This document shows positions 53,751-62,744 of a stretch of DNA of 64,000 nucleotides, one piece after another. The stretch lies in assembly GCF_003182155.1 (NCBI RefSeq), contig NZ_QGTG01000002.1, positions 1,255,646 to 1,319,645 on the forward strand. Reading direction: 5' to 3'. A model generated the notes under the pieces. That model searched no databases. It saw only the letters and a list, made by a program, of their open reading frames with translations, and was not told the DNA's origin. Every line of letters starts with the position of its first letter. Positions within the stretch are counted from its first letter, which is position 1. The position numbers and the translations under genes are program-made. This stretch comes from Chitinophaga sp. S165. Lineage in GTDB: Bacteria; Bacteroidota; Bacteroidia; Chitinophagales; Chitinophagaceae.

Positions 53751-53948
53751 CTACAGCTTTTCGTCCTTCCAGCTGTTCCTATACCGTTCAGGATTAGCCA
53801 GAAAATCTTTTATAATTTGATCAACCAGGGCTTCCCATTCTTCATCAGCTTTTCTTAGCTTGGCATTGTATTTCAAGAATGGAATGATTGGAGACAGAAT
53901 GCCTGCAATAGAAGCAATCAGTATAACTTTCTCGACTATAGGATTCAT
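53751..53948 (-). CDS. small membrane protein of unknown function
   Basis: 65 residues from the ATG at 53948 (MNPIVEKVILIASI). One hydrophobic segment (about 5-25) followed by a charged helix (KYNAKLRKADEEWEALVDQI). No family is recognised. It lies 71 bp upstream of the 53320-53679 gene on the same strand, so the two form a candidate pair. Confidence 0.55.
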   Translation of the reverse strand: MNPIVEKVILIASIAGILSPIIPFLKYNAKLRKADEEWEALVDQIIKDFLANPERYRNSWKDEKL

Positions 53949-54045
53949 GACAAACAATTTTTAAGGCTTCAATATTACCTCATTTCCACTGATCTATAAA
54001 AATTATTTTCCTTCAAAGTATTTAAATTCGCTTATTGATATTATC

Positions 54046-54462
54046 ATGAACAAACTAATAAAAATAGATAGCGATGTAACCGTACAACAAGCACTCGACT
54101 TCGTTGAAGGGCCTGACTGTGGCGGCGTTGTAGTGTTCTCTGGAAATGTAAGGAACATCACAAAAGAAAAAAAAGTAACTAAACTTTTTTTCGAATGTTA
54201 TGAGCCTATGGCATTACTGGAGATGGAAAAAATAGCAGATCACACTATTGAAAAAATGGGCGCGAAGAGAATAGCTATACTACACATTGTTGGTGAAAAA
54301 CAACCGGGAGATGTAGTGGTTGTTATTGCTGTCGCATCGCCACATCGCGCAGCTGCATTTGATGCATGCGAATATGCGATTGATACGTTAAAGGAAACTG
54401 TACCTATCTGGAAGAAGGAATATTTTGAAGACGGTGAAATATGGGTAGCAGCTCACCCGTGA
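54046..54462 (+). CDS. moaE: molybdopterin synthase large subunit (MoaE)
   Basis: 138 residues. GGVVVFSGNVRN and LFFECYEPMALLEMEKIAD are family motifs, and the active-site lysines lie in PIWKKEYF. With MoaD it converts cPMP to molybdopterin by inserting two sulfurs. Its last 10 bp overlap the 3' end of the opposite-strand mobA. Confidence 0.93.
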   Translation: MNKLIKIDSDVTVQQALDFVEGPDCGGVVVFSGNVRNITKEKKVTKLFFECYEPMALLEMEKIADHTIEKMGAKRIAILHIVGEKQPGDVVVVIAVASPHRAAAFDACEYAIDTLKETVPIWKKEYFEDGEIWVAAHP

Positions 54463-55040
54463 GAGATCTGTCCTTCTGCTTCTTTCATCTCTTCAGGAGT
54501 ATTTGCATTAAATTGTTCTGCTGAAAATGGATTCTCTATCTGTAGAATATCAGATTGCAGCAATGTCTTACGCGGACAATTCTTCCCTTCATCAAAATAC
54601 TGCTGCAGCTTTTTCAAGCCCGATGGTTCCCATATTGCAATCAATGGTTCGGGCAAATGATTGACAGGGCTGATAAATGATGTAGCATCTTTCAATGCCT
54701 GTCTTTGCGAAACAAGATAGTTCAGGCTCTGTTCACTGATCAACGGAAGATCTACTGCCAGTACCAGCCATGCTGCATCAGGAAATGCTTTATGCGCACT
54801 GAGTAGTCCTACTGAAGGTCCGCCTCCGTCAACACTGTCGAGTATAAGCGGTACGTCTTCACTTAATGCAGGCTTCTGTTCTTCCCGGCAGGAAAGATAT
54901 ACGTCAGGTATAATTTTGTGAACTAACTGATATAGATATTGCCACTGTGGCATGCCGTGATAAGCGATCAGGCTTTTGTCCTGTTGCATGCGTGTACTGC
55001 GGCCGCCGCAGAGTATGAGTCCTTTTAATGGCGCTGTCAT
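54453..55040 (-). CDS. mobA: molybdenum cofactor guanylyltransferase (MobA)
   Basis: 195 residues from the ATG at 55040; a GTG ten codons upstream would overlap moaC. The nucleotidyltransferase loop LILCGGRSTRMQQDKS is present, and VLAVDLPLISEQSL is the metal-binding second motif. It would transfer GMP to Mo-molybdopterin to form the bis-MGD cofactor. moaC lies 10 bp upstream. Confidence 0.9.
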   Translation of the reverse strand: MTAPLKGLILCGGRSTRMQQDKSLIAYHGMPQWQYLYQLVHKIIPDVYLSCREEQKPALSEDVPLILDSVDGGGPSVGLLSAHKAFPDAAWLVLAVDLPLISEQSLNYLVSQRQALKDATSFISPVNHLPEPLIAIWEPSGLKKLQQYFDEGKNCPRKTLLQSDILQIENPFSAEQFNANTPEEMKEAEGQISHG

Positions 55041-55050
55041 CTTACTGTTT

Positions 55051-55533
55051 TTAGAAATCCCTTTTACCACCTGTTTTACTTAGCAGGCGTGTTTGCCTGA
55101 TCACCATCTCATGCGTAAATGCTTTACACATATCGTAAATGGTCAGGGCTGCCACACTTGCGCCTGTCAGCGCTTCCATTTCTACACCTGTTTTTCCGGT
55201 AGTTTTGATGGTGCAACGCACTACAGCTTCTTCGCCTTCGAGGTTTATTTCCACCTGGCAGCCATCCAGTAGTAATGTATGACAAAGAGGTATCAGGTCC
55301 GGTGTTTTTTTAGCGGCCATAATGCCGGCCAGTATTGCGGTCTGGAATACCGCGCCTTTTTTAGTCTGAATATCTTTACCGCTGAATTGTTGTCTTACTA
55401 TCTCCGGTAGGAATACCCTGCTTTCTGCCACGGCCACGCGTGTCGTTTCAGTCTTTCCGCTCACATCTACCATTACCGGTTGATCGGCCGCATTCAGGTG
55501 TGAAAATCCCTCTTTAGTTGAATCATTGCTCAT
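55051..55533 (-). CDS. moaC: cyclic pyranopterin monophosphate synthase (MoaC)
   Basis: 160 residues, standard length. Both active-site motifs are intact: [13 protein letters not shown] and [23 protein letters not shown]. It acts after MoaA to form cPMP. moaA itself is not in the window, so the first step is encoded elsewhere. First gene of the moaC-mobA operon, divergent from moeA by 43 bp. Confidence 0.95.
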   Translation of the reverse strand: MSNDSTKEGFSHLNAADQPVMVDVSGKTETTRVAVAESRVFLPEIVRQQFSGKDIQTKKGAVFQTAILAGIMAAKKTPDLIPLCHTLLLDGCQVEINLEGEEAVVRCTIKTTGKTGVEMEALTGASVAALTIYDMCKAFTHEMVIRQTRLLSKTGGKRDF

Positions 55534-55576
55534 AATGGAATAAATTTACAACTAAAGCTACCAAACAACCAAAAGA

Positions 55577-56782
55577 ATGCTGATAGATGTAACTGCCGCA
55601 TATGCTGCTATAATGGGTACTGTTCGTGATTTTGGAATGGAACAGTTACCCTTTACAGCTGTTACCGGCCGCATCCTGCGGGAGCCGGTATTGTCCGATA
55701 GAGATTTTCCTCCATATGACAGAGTAATGATGGATGGTATCGCAATAGATTATGAGAGCTATGAAAAAGGGCAGACCGTTTTTGGCGTAGAAGATATGCA
55801 GGCTGCGGGTATGCCCCGTAAACAGCTATCGAATACTGCTAACTGCATGGAGGTGATGACAGGCGCTATCATGCCTGAACTGACAGATACAGTGATACAA
55901 TATGAGCATCTCATTGCCACCGAGCACGAAGGGTTCAAACGTTTCACTATTAATGCAGGCGTCCAAAAAGGACAACACATCCACCGTCAGGGTTCCGATG
56001 CTGCTGCCGGTCAGCTGGTGATACCTGCCGGTACGTTACTGACTGCTGCTGAAGTTGGCGTGCTGGCATCTGTTGGCAAAACATTGGTGAACGTCAGCCG
56101 CCTGCCCAAAGTTGCCGTTATTGCAACAGGTGATGAACTGGTGCCGGTTGCCGAAACGCCAGACATACATCAGGTCAGGATCTCTAATTCTTATAGCTTG
56201 GCAGCAGCTTTAAAAGAGCTGGGGATTGATGCCGAATGTTACCATGTACATGACGATGAGACTGCGATCAGGCAGTTATTTGAATCTTTGAGGACTGCAG
56301 ATGTCTGGATCTGTACAGGGGCTGTATCGGCCGGAAAATATGATTACCTGCCACTTGTGCTGGAACAGCTGGGCATGCAGCAGATATTTCATAAAGTACA
56401 GCAGAGACCTGGTAAACCTTTCCTGTTTGGGCAGTTTGAAAATGGGCCGGTTGTGTTTGCCCTTCCCGGTAATCCGGTTTCAGGCTTTATGTGCTGCTAC
56501 CGCTATGTATTGCCCTGGTTGCGGGCATGTTTGCAATATGCAGCACCGCCTGTTCCTCACGCTGTATTGGGCGACGATATCCAATTCGCGGCACCATTAA
56601 CTTATTTCCTGCCTGTAAGACTGCATCCTGTAGCTGGTGGGCAGTTAATTGCATTACCACCGCCCTATCATGGCTCTGGTGACCTGGCCGCATTGTTACA
56701 AGCTGATGGTTTCCTGGAACTGCCACCCGAAAAAAGTGTCTTCGAAAAAGGTAGCAGCTACCCCGTGTGGAAATTCAGATAA
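55577..56782 (+). CDS. moeA: molybdopterin molybdenumtransferase (MoeA)
   Basis: 401 residues, normal MoeA length. Landmarks: SDRDFPPYDRVMMDGIAI, VMTGAIMPE, IATGDELV, CTGAVSAGKYDYL (usual SGGVSVGDxD) and VFALPGNPVSGFM. It inserts molybdate into adenylated molybdopterin. A hairpin terminator follows. Confidence 0.95.
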   Translation: MLIDVTAAYAAIMGTVRDFGMEQLPFTAVTGRILREPVLSDRDFPPYDRVMMDGIAIDYESYEKGQTVFGVEDMQAAGMPRKQLSNTANCMEVMTGAIMPELTDTVIQYEHLIATEHEGFKRFTINAGVQKGQHIHRQGSDAAAGQLVIPAGTLLTAAEVGVLASVGKTLVNVSRLPKVAVIATGDELVPVAETPDIHQVRISNSYSLAAALKELGIDAECYHVHDDETAIRQLFESLRTADVWICTGAVSAGKYDYLPLVLEQLGMQQIFHKVQQRPGKPFLFGQFENGPVVFALPGNPVSGFMCCYRYVLPWLRACLQYAAPPVPHAVLGDDIQFAAPLTYFLPVRLHPVAGGQLIALPPPYHGSGDLAALLQADGFLELPPEKSVFEKGSSYPVWKFR

Positions 56783-56798
56783 TATATTTCACTGCATT

Positions 56799-56818
56799 CA
56801 GCCCGCCCTGGCGGGCTG
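56799..56818 (+). terminator. probable intrinsic terminator of moeA
   Basis: Hairpin CAGCCCGC / GCGGGCTG with a CCTG loop, followed by CTTTGTT. The T run is short. Confidence 0.6.
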
Positions 56819-56948
56819 CTTTGTTACAAGGGGAGATACTCCGGGAAAGAATCTCCCTTAACTTGTTAACAATTTCGTTATATTAAATCTCGCGTCCGTC
56901 ATTAAACTTCCGGTGCTCATTGCCGTCAAACCCGAAATCAATTCCTAT

Positions 56949-58388
56949 ATGGCAGCTGTTCCTGAAAAGCTACAAATGCAACACCTTGCGTGGAGGGCTG
57001 GCTTCGGCGCTTCACTTCCCGTTATCGAAGAATGGACCCACAAAAAACGCAGGCAGGTTATCAGCAAGATCCTGACTGGGCCTGATAAAGATCAGCAGGC
57101 TCCCCTGAAAGTAATGGATGAATCTGATCTTCCTGAACGAACAAAACAGATGTCGCCGGAGGAAAAGAAAGAACTGGCTAAAATGAACAGGCAAGGTATC
57201 AAAGACCTTAACTTGTCATGGATATACGAAATGGTGCAGAGCCAACATCCGCTACGTGAAAAGATGGCCCTCTTCTGGCATGGTCATTTCGCTTGTCGTA
57301 CACAGAATGTATTATTTAGTCAGCAGTTGCTCCAGGTAATACGTGAAAATGCATTGGGCAATTTCGGCACGCTGTTAACCGCAGTATCCAGAACTCCTGC
57401 AATGTTACAGTTTCTGAACAATCAGCAGAATTATAAAGCTCATCCGAATGAGAACTTTGCCCGTGAAGTAATGGAATTGTTTACAATGGGCCGCGGATAT
57501 TATACAGAAACAGACATCAAAGAAGCCGCCAGAGCGTTTACAGGATGGGGATATGATAATGAAGGCAACTTTGTATTCAGAGAAAAGCGGCATGACTACG
57601 GTAATAAAACAATACTCGGTAAGACAGGCAATTTTACTGGTGATGATATACTGAAAATACTATTGGAGCAGAAAGAAACGGCAAAGTTCATCACCGAAAA
57701 AATATACCGTTACTTCGTGGATGAAGTGCCTGATGACGCGAGAATAAACACACTGGCAGAAAAGTTCTATACGTCGGGTTACGATATAGGCGCACTGATG
57801 CAACACATCTTTAATGCTGACTGGTTCTATGATCAACGCCTTATAGGCAGAAGGATCAAATCGCCGGTAGAACTGCTGGTCGGACTGCGTAGGACCGTTC
57901 CTGTTAACTTCGAACGTGAAGCCGTTATGTTATCTTTTCAGCAGGTATTGGGACAGGTATTGTTTTATCCGCCTAATGTTGCCGGCTGGCCGGGCGGACG
58001 CAGCTGGATAGACAGTTCCAGCCTGATGTACCGCATGCAGCTGCCGAAGATGATCTTGTACGAGAAGGAATTCAATATCACACCCAAAGAGATCACCCCT
58101 GAAATGGGCATGGGTAGCTATAAAGCCACTATGCAGTTGAATGAAACTGTGAAAAGACAATATGCAAGAAAGATAAAAGGCGTCATCAACTGGGATGTGT
58201 TCCTGAAAGATTATGAGAAAGTACCACGGGAAAAACTGGCGGATACAATTGCAGGTTCTTTGTTGCTGGCTAATAAGAATGTGAGTAAACAATTGCTGGA
58301 GAATTATGCAGATGCTTCCTCCCGCGAAACTTATATAAAGACAGTTGCAATAGCAGTTATGGGCACACCGGAATATCAGTTGTGCTGA
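56949..58388 (+). CDS. DUF1800 family protein
   Basis: 479 residues from the ATG at 56949 (MAAVPEKLQMQHLAWRAGFG); a GTG at 56913 would add 12 residues. The opening HLAWRAGFGAS, the central MALFWHGHFACR and NENFAREVMELFTMGRGYYTETDI, and FYPPNVAGWPGGRSWID are diagnostic of DUF1800. The function is unknown, but the gene is nearly always next to a DUF1501 gene as here, 25 bp downstream, which suggests a two-protein system. No signal peptide is evident. Confidence 0.88.
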   Translation: MAAVPEKLQMQHLAWRAGFGASLPVIEEWTHKKRRQVISKILTGPDKDQQAPLKVMDESDLPERTKQMSPEEKKELAKMNRQGIKDLNLSWIYEMVQSQHPLREKMALFWHGHFACRTQNVLFSQQLLQVIRENALGNFGTLLTAVSRTPAMLQFLNNQQNYKAHPNENFAREVMELFTMGRGYYTETDIKEAARAFTGWGYDNEGNFVFREKRHDYGNKTILGKTGNFTGDDILKILLEQKETAKFITEKIYRYFVDEVPDDARINTLAEKFYTSGYDIGALMQHIFNADWFYDQRLIGRRIKSPVELLVGLRRTVPVNFEREAVMLSFQQVLGQVLFYPPNVAGWPGGRSWIDSSSLMYRMQLPKMILYEKEFNITPKEITPEMGMGSYKATMQLNETVKRQYARKIKGVINWDVFLKDYEKVPREKLADTIAGSLLLANKNVSKQLLENYADASSRETYIKTVAIAVMGTPEYQLC

Positions 58389-58413
58389 TGTATCCAATTA
58401 AAAAATATAGTTT

Positions 58414-59628
58414 ATGATGATCTTAAATAGACGACGTTTCTTACAGGTTGGATCATTGGCTTCAGCTTCCATGATGATGCCGAAATTCCTGAAGGCATTA
58501 GAAAAAGATAACCTCGTACCGGCAGGCAACAAAGTATTGGTGGTAGTGCAGCTCTCTGGTGGTAACGATGGATTGAATACTGTGATCCCTTACCGGAATG
58601 ATATTTATTATCGCATGCGTCCGACACTGGGTATTCAACGTGCGAATGCATTGTCCCTTACAGATGAAATGGGATTACATCCTGCATTGCAGGGCTTAAA
58701 AGGCCTGTACGACGAAGGATCATTAGCGATCTTGAACAGTGTAGGTTATCCTAATCCTGACAGGTCACATTTCCGTTCTATGGACATCTGGCAGTCTGCC
58801 AGTACATCTTCCGAAAATTGGGGTGACGGATGGATCGGAAGGTTCCTGGACGCGCAATGTAAAGGCTGTGATAAGCCGGTGCAGGCACTGGAAATTGATG
58901 ATACCTTAAGCCTGGCTATGAAAGGCGATCTGCAGAAAGGACTGGCAGTAAAGGATCCTGATAAATTGCAGGCCGCCGCTAATGACCGGCTATTCAAAGA
59001 ATTGCTGCAGAAGGAAGGAAAAGGTAAAATTACTGTTGATGATCATGAGCCGGTTGACTACCTCTACAAAACAATGGGCGCAACGGTTTCATCTGCAGCT
59101 TATATCAAAGAACAATTCAAAACTTATAAGACGAAAGAGATCTTTCCGTCAACGGAATTGGGAAAGAATATGCAGACTATCGCAAGACTGATCATGTCTG
59201 ATATCAGTACGAAAGTATACTACGTATCCCACGGTGCTTTTGATACGCATGTGAATCAGTTGTCGGCCCAGCAAACACAATTGCATCGCCTGGATGAAGC
59301 CATTGCTGCACTAGTGAAAGAATTGAAAAATAACAACCGTTTCCAGGATGTGGTCATTGTAACGTTCTCCGAATTCGGACGTCGCGTGGAACAGAATGCA
59401 GGCGGAGGTACTGATCACGGGACTGCCAATAATATGTTCATGATCAGCGGTGGATTAAAACAACAGGGATTATTGAACGAAAGCCCTGACCTGGAACATT
59501 TGAATGAAGGAGACCTGCAACACAAGGTTGACTTCAAGAGTGTTTATGCCACACTATTGAAGAAGTGGTTAGAAGCAGATGATGCTGCCATTTTAAAAAG
59601 ACAATATGATCATTTGTCATTCGTCTAA
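58414..59628 (+). CDS. DUF1501 family protein with Tat-type signal
   Basis: 404 residues. A twin-arginine signal begins MMILNRRRFLQVGSLASAS, so the folded protein is probably exported by Tat. DUF1501 is related to the sulfatase/alkaline-phosphatase superfamily; VVVQLSGGNDGLNTVIPYRN and VIVTFSEFGRRVEQNAGGGT followed by DHG are family motifs. It forms an operon with DUF1800. Its stop overlaps by three bases the stop of a minus-strand lipoprotein gene. Confidence 0.9.
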   Translation: MMILNRRRFLQVGSLASASMMMPKFLKALEKDNLVPAGNKVLVVVQLSGGNDGLNTVIPYRNDIYYRMRPTLGIQRANALSLTDEMGLHPALQGLKGLYDEGSLAILNSVGYPNPDRSHFRSMDIWQSASTSSENWGDGWIGRFLDAQCKGCDKPVQALEIDDTLSLAMKGDLQKGLAVKDPDKLQAAANDRLFKELLQKEGKGKITVDDHEPVDYLYKTMGATVSSAAYIKEQFKTYKTKEIFPSTELGKNMQTIARLIMSDISTKVYYVSHGAFDTHVNQLSAQQTQLHRLDEAIAALVKELKNNNRFQDVVIVTFSEFGRRVEQNAGGGTDHGTANNMFMISGGLKQQGLLNESPDLEHLNEGDLQHKVDFKSVYATLLKKWLEADDAAILKRQYDHLSFV

Positions 59629-60122
59629 CCTGCTTTAACAATAGCCCTGAGGAACCCGAAGGCAGCTTGTCTGTCAACCATTGCACCGGTTGTATCAACT
59701 AGTTTGCCGGTAAAAGAAGCTTCGATGAGGCTGTCTTTTACATTGGTAATAGTTAGTGTGAACGTTCCGTGGTTTTGATTGGCAATCTGAGATAACGCAA
59801 CTTTAGGATAGTATACAGCGAGAGAGTTGCCATCCTGTGAATAGAACGAGCCTTTTGCCAGTCCTTCAGCACTTCCAAGCAGGATGATGGTCACCTCTTC
59901 GTTCTCGGCTCCTTTGGCCGTTATAGTGAGTTTATCAATATCGTTATTGGGGTCTGTGTCAGTGAGATTTGCAACGGAAACAATTGCATTAGGGTTCTCT
60001 GCGACCACTATCATGCTATCCATATCAAAAGAAAGGAATTTACGCGCTACTTCAGGTTCCGAATCCTTTTCGCAGGCGGTAAAGACTAAGATGGCACAAA
60101 GAATGGTTAAGGTTAGACGCAT
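59625..60122 (-). CDS. small hypothetical lipoprotein
   Basis: 165 residues with lipobox FTAC (Cys17). The mature protein begins EKDSEPEVARKFLSFDMDS, followed by beta-rich repeats (VTIILLGSAEGLAKGSF, TLTITNVKDSLIEASFTGKLVDT), resembling the lipid-anchored immunoglobulin-like domains common in this phylum. Family not recognised. A strong terminator lies upstream of it, between this gene and OPT. Confidence 0.65.
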   Translation of the reverse strand: MRLTLTILCAILVFTACEKDSEPEVARKFLSFDMDSMIVVAENPNAIVSVANLTDTDPNNDIDKLTITAKGAENEEVTIILLGSAEGLAKGSFYSQDGNSLAVYYPKVALSQIANQNHGTFTLTITNVKDSLIEASFTGKLVDTTGAMVDRQAAFGFLRAIVKAG

Positions 60123-60190
60123 AACAATTGGGGGTTTTTGTTATAACGCAATAATAAGCAGTTAATTGCAAATAGAAAGGAGAAAAAAAG

Positions 60191-60235
60191 AGGGGCAGAA
60201 ATTAACGTGATATTATCCCGTTAATTTCTGCCCCT
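60191..60235. terminator. strong intrinsic terminator
   Basis: Perfect 17-bp arms AGGGGCAGAAATTAACG and complement with an 11-nt loop, flanked by A/T runs. It terminates OPT transcription on the minus strand. Confidence 0.85.
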
Positions 60236-60254
60236 TATTAAATTTCTTAATACT

Positions 60255-62303
60255 TTAATTCTTGTTTGCTATTCTGTAAAGCACCCAGCCCATAAAGGCG
60301 AACAGGACTGTACCCAGGATGTAATATCCGCCCTGGCCAAATGCACCGGCAAGAGAATGTTCCATATTCACTTTCGCCAACGCAGTAGAAGTACTGTCAA
60401 AACCTGCCAGTATCGCGATGATCACACCGGCAACAGCACCACCCGCTACCAGACCAGTCGCGAACAGGTTACCTTTACCAAGCTCTTCTTCCTCTGCAGA
60501 CAAGTGTACGTTTTGCTTCTTACGTTTGTTGTCAACCACGCCACGGATAGCACCGCCGATGAAGATAGGCAGGGTAGTAGACAGCGGCAGATAAGCACCT
60601 ACTGCAAATGACAGGGATTTGATACCGCAAAGCTCCATGGTGATAGCCAGGAACACGCCCGCGAGTACAAACTGCCAGTCAAGATTGTAGGACAGGATAC
60701 CTTTTGCCAGCGTCGCCATCAGGGTTCCCTGTGGCGCAGGATAATAGATACTGCCGATCGCATGGTCGGTTACGCCGTTGGCTATCATGGCAGCAGTCGG
60801 TTTATCGAGGAACTTCACGGTCAGACCGATCACAATCGAGGAAACGATTGCACCGATAAAGAGGGACAACTGCTGATACATAGGAGTAGCACCTACGATA
60901 TAACCTGATTTCAGGTCCTGGGAAGTACCACCGGCATTTGCAGCGGCAATACAGATCATGCCACCTACAACGAGGGCCATTGGTTCATACACTTTACCAC
61001 TCCATCCTACTGCGATAAATACCAGACAGGTACCCATCAGGGTAGCGATGGTCATACCAGAGATAGGGTTATTGGAAGATCCGATAAGGCCTACTATACG
61101 GCTGGACACTGTAACGAAGAAGGCTCCGAAGATCACTACCAGCAAACCAACCAGCAGTTTTTTACCGATGGAATCACCAGGTAACTGAGGGAGGAAAGCC
61201 ATCAAGGCGATCAACGCTATGCTGCCAAACAACACGATCTTGATATTCAGGTCTCTTTCTGTACGTGGTACTTTGCCAGTAGCTGCTTCGCCATTGACGT
61301 CATTTTTCTTCAGGGAGCCAATGCTGCCTTTAAAGGAAGAAATGATGGTGGGAATCGTTTTGATCAGGGTGATGAAACCACCTGCTGCCACTGCTCCCGC
61401 ACCTATCTGGCGAACATAAGCCACGTATACGGCAGCGGAGAAGTCGCCAAATGTATGTGTAGCCGGATTCCAGTCGCCCTTGCCGCCCGGAGTAGCGACA
61501 TTTGCCAGGTAGCCCAGTTTCACCAACTGAGCGGCAATCATGTCTGGCGGAACCAGGAATGACAGCAATGGTATTAATACCAGCCAGGATAATACGCCAC
61601 CGGCTACCAGTACACCCGCAATACGAGGACCGATGATATAACCCACACCCATATATTCAGGAGTGATGTCAGCGCTGACGCGGGCTGATGAGAAGTATTT
61701 ATTGTATTGCGCAGTCATGTAAGAAGGCGTCTCTGCAATCACGTGCAATACCTTTTGCAGGAACGCGTACGCAACCGCGAAACCCAGTCCGTAGAAAGCT
61801 GTCTTGGCAAAATCACCCCCTTTTTCTCCCGCTATCAATACATCACCACAGGCGGTACCTTCCGGATAAGGCAGTGTTTCGTGCTCTTTTACAATGAGCG
61901 ACCGGCGCAAGGGGATCATCATCAGTGTTCCCAGGATGCCCCCGAAAATAGCCAGTGTGAGAATGGTCAGGTAGTTGAAGAACTGCTCGCCTCCTCCGTC
62001 TGTAAGGAACAGAAAGCCCGGAAGGGTGAATACCACACCGGCAGCAATAGATTCGCCAGCTGAACCGGTAGTTTGAATGATGTTGTTTTCGAGAATAGTT
62101 GTTTTGAAGAATTTCCTGCCCAGGGTAATGGCAATTACCGCGATAGGTATAGAGGCGGAAACGGTCAGTCCTGCTCTTAATGCCAGGTAAACTGTGGCGG
62201 CGCCAAAAATAATCCCGAAAATGCAGCCCAGTATGATGGACTTCACTGTAAACTCCTTCATGTGCACCTCGGGCGCAACAAAAGGCTTGAATTTATCTGC
62301 CAT
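60255..62303 (-). CDS. OPT family oligopeptide transporter
   Basis: 682 residues from the ATG at 62303 (MADKFKPFVAPEVHMKEFTVKSI). Upstream in-frame residues lack family features. About sixteen membrane helices; landmarks are GSAGESIAAGVVFTLPGFLFL, EHETLPYPEGTACGDVL, NAGGTSQDLKSGYIVGATP and SFAVGAYLPLSTTLPIF, which define the prokaryotic OPT/YSL branch. It takes up oligopeptides or metal-chelate compounds by proton coupling. A POT peptide transporter lies upstream on the same strand. Confidence 0.92.
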   Translation of the reverse strand: MADKFKPFVAPEVHMKEFTVKSIILGCIFGIIFGAATVYLALRAGLTVSASIPIAVIAITLGRKFFKTTILENNIIQTTGSAGESIAAGVVFTLPGFLFLTDGGGEQFFNYLTILTLAIFGGILGTLMMIPLRRSLIVKEHETLPYPEGTACGDVLIAGEKGGDFAKTAFYGLGFAVAYAFLQKVLHVIAETPSYMTAQYNKYFSSARVSADITPEYMGVGYIIGPRIAGVLVAGGVLSWLVLIPLLSFLVPPDMIAAQLVKLGYLANVATPGGKGDWNPATHTFGDFSAAVYVAYVRQIGAGAVAAGGFITLIKTIPTIISSFKGSIGSLKKNDVNGEAATGKVPRTERDLNIKIVLFGSIALIALMAFLPQLPGDSIGKKLLVGLLVVIFGAFFVTVSSRIVGLIGSSNNPISGMTIATLMGTCLVFIAVGWSGKVYEPMALVVGGMICIAAANAGGTSQDLKSGYIVGATPMYQQLSLFIGAIVSSIVIGLTVKFLDKPTAAMIANGVTDHAIGSIYYPAPQGTLMATLAKGILSYNLDWQFVLAGVFLAITMELCGIKSLSFAVGAYLPLSTTLPIFIGGAIRGVVDNKRKKQNVHLSAEEEELGKGNLFATGLVAGGAVAGVIIAILAGFDSTSTALAKVNMEHSLAGAFGQGGYYILGTVLFAFMGWVLYRIANKN

Positions 62304-62520
62304 AAGTAGGTTTGATAGTATAGATTTTTGTTGATTAAGAGGCAATATAAGCGAAAAATCCCTTTTAAAAGTAGGGTGGCTGGTATTTACGCCAGCGAAG
62401 GCCTGTTTTGCGTTCGTAAGTGAACTCCTCTGAAATATCAATCTTACTAATTGATAATCATATAAATATATTGAATTGATATTCTGATATGCCTAAGGAT
62501 AGGGTCTTTGCTCTGCTCGT

Positions 62521-62627
62521 CCATATCGCTATACCGTCATTTCCATATCATTTTACCGTCATCTCTATATCGAAAGGATATACAGATGACGGTAAAGTGA
62601 TGGTGAAATGACGGTATCGCGATATGG
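62521..62627. promoter_or_regulatory. symmetric array of four TACCGTCAT sites
   Basis: TACCGTCAT at 62532 and 62554 (22 bp apart) is mirrored by ATGACGGTA at 62586 and 62608 (22 bp apart), within an imperfect inverted repeat spanning 62521-62564 and 62584-62627. It lies in the 441-bp gap between OPT and POT (62304-62744), which holds no convincing gene. Confidence 0.6.
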
Positions 62628-62695
62628 AGATATAGAAAACCGGGTAAACCCAGAGGGGGATTGAGTTGTACCGGCACGGTCTTTTTGGGCAATAA

Positions 62696-62725
62696 AAAAG
62701 GTGCAACCGTCAGGCTGCACCTTTT
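62696..62725 (-). terminator. intrinsic terminator of the POT transporter gene
   Basis: Stem AAAAGGTGCA / TGCACCTTTT, T-rich on the minus strand, 20 bp after the POT stop. Confidence 0.8.
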
Positions 62726-62744
62726 AAACTAATATCAGAAATGC

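Noticed and set aside
62521..62627. A short CRISPR-like repeat
   Set aside because: Spacing is only 22 bp, copies are in both orientations and there are no unique spacers or cas genes.
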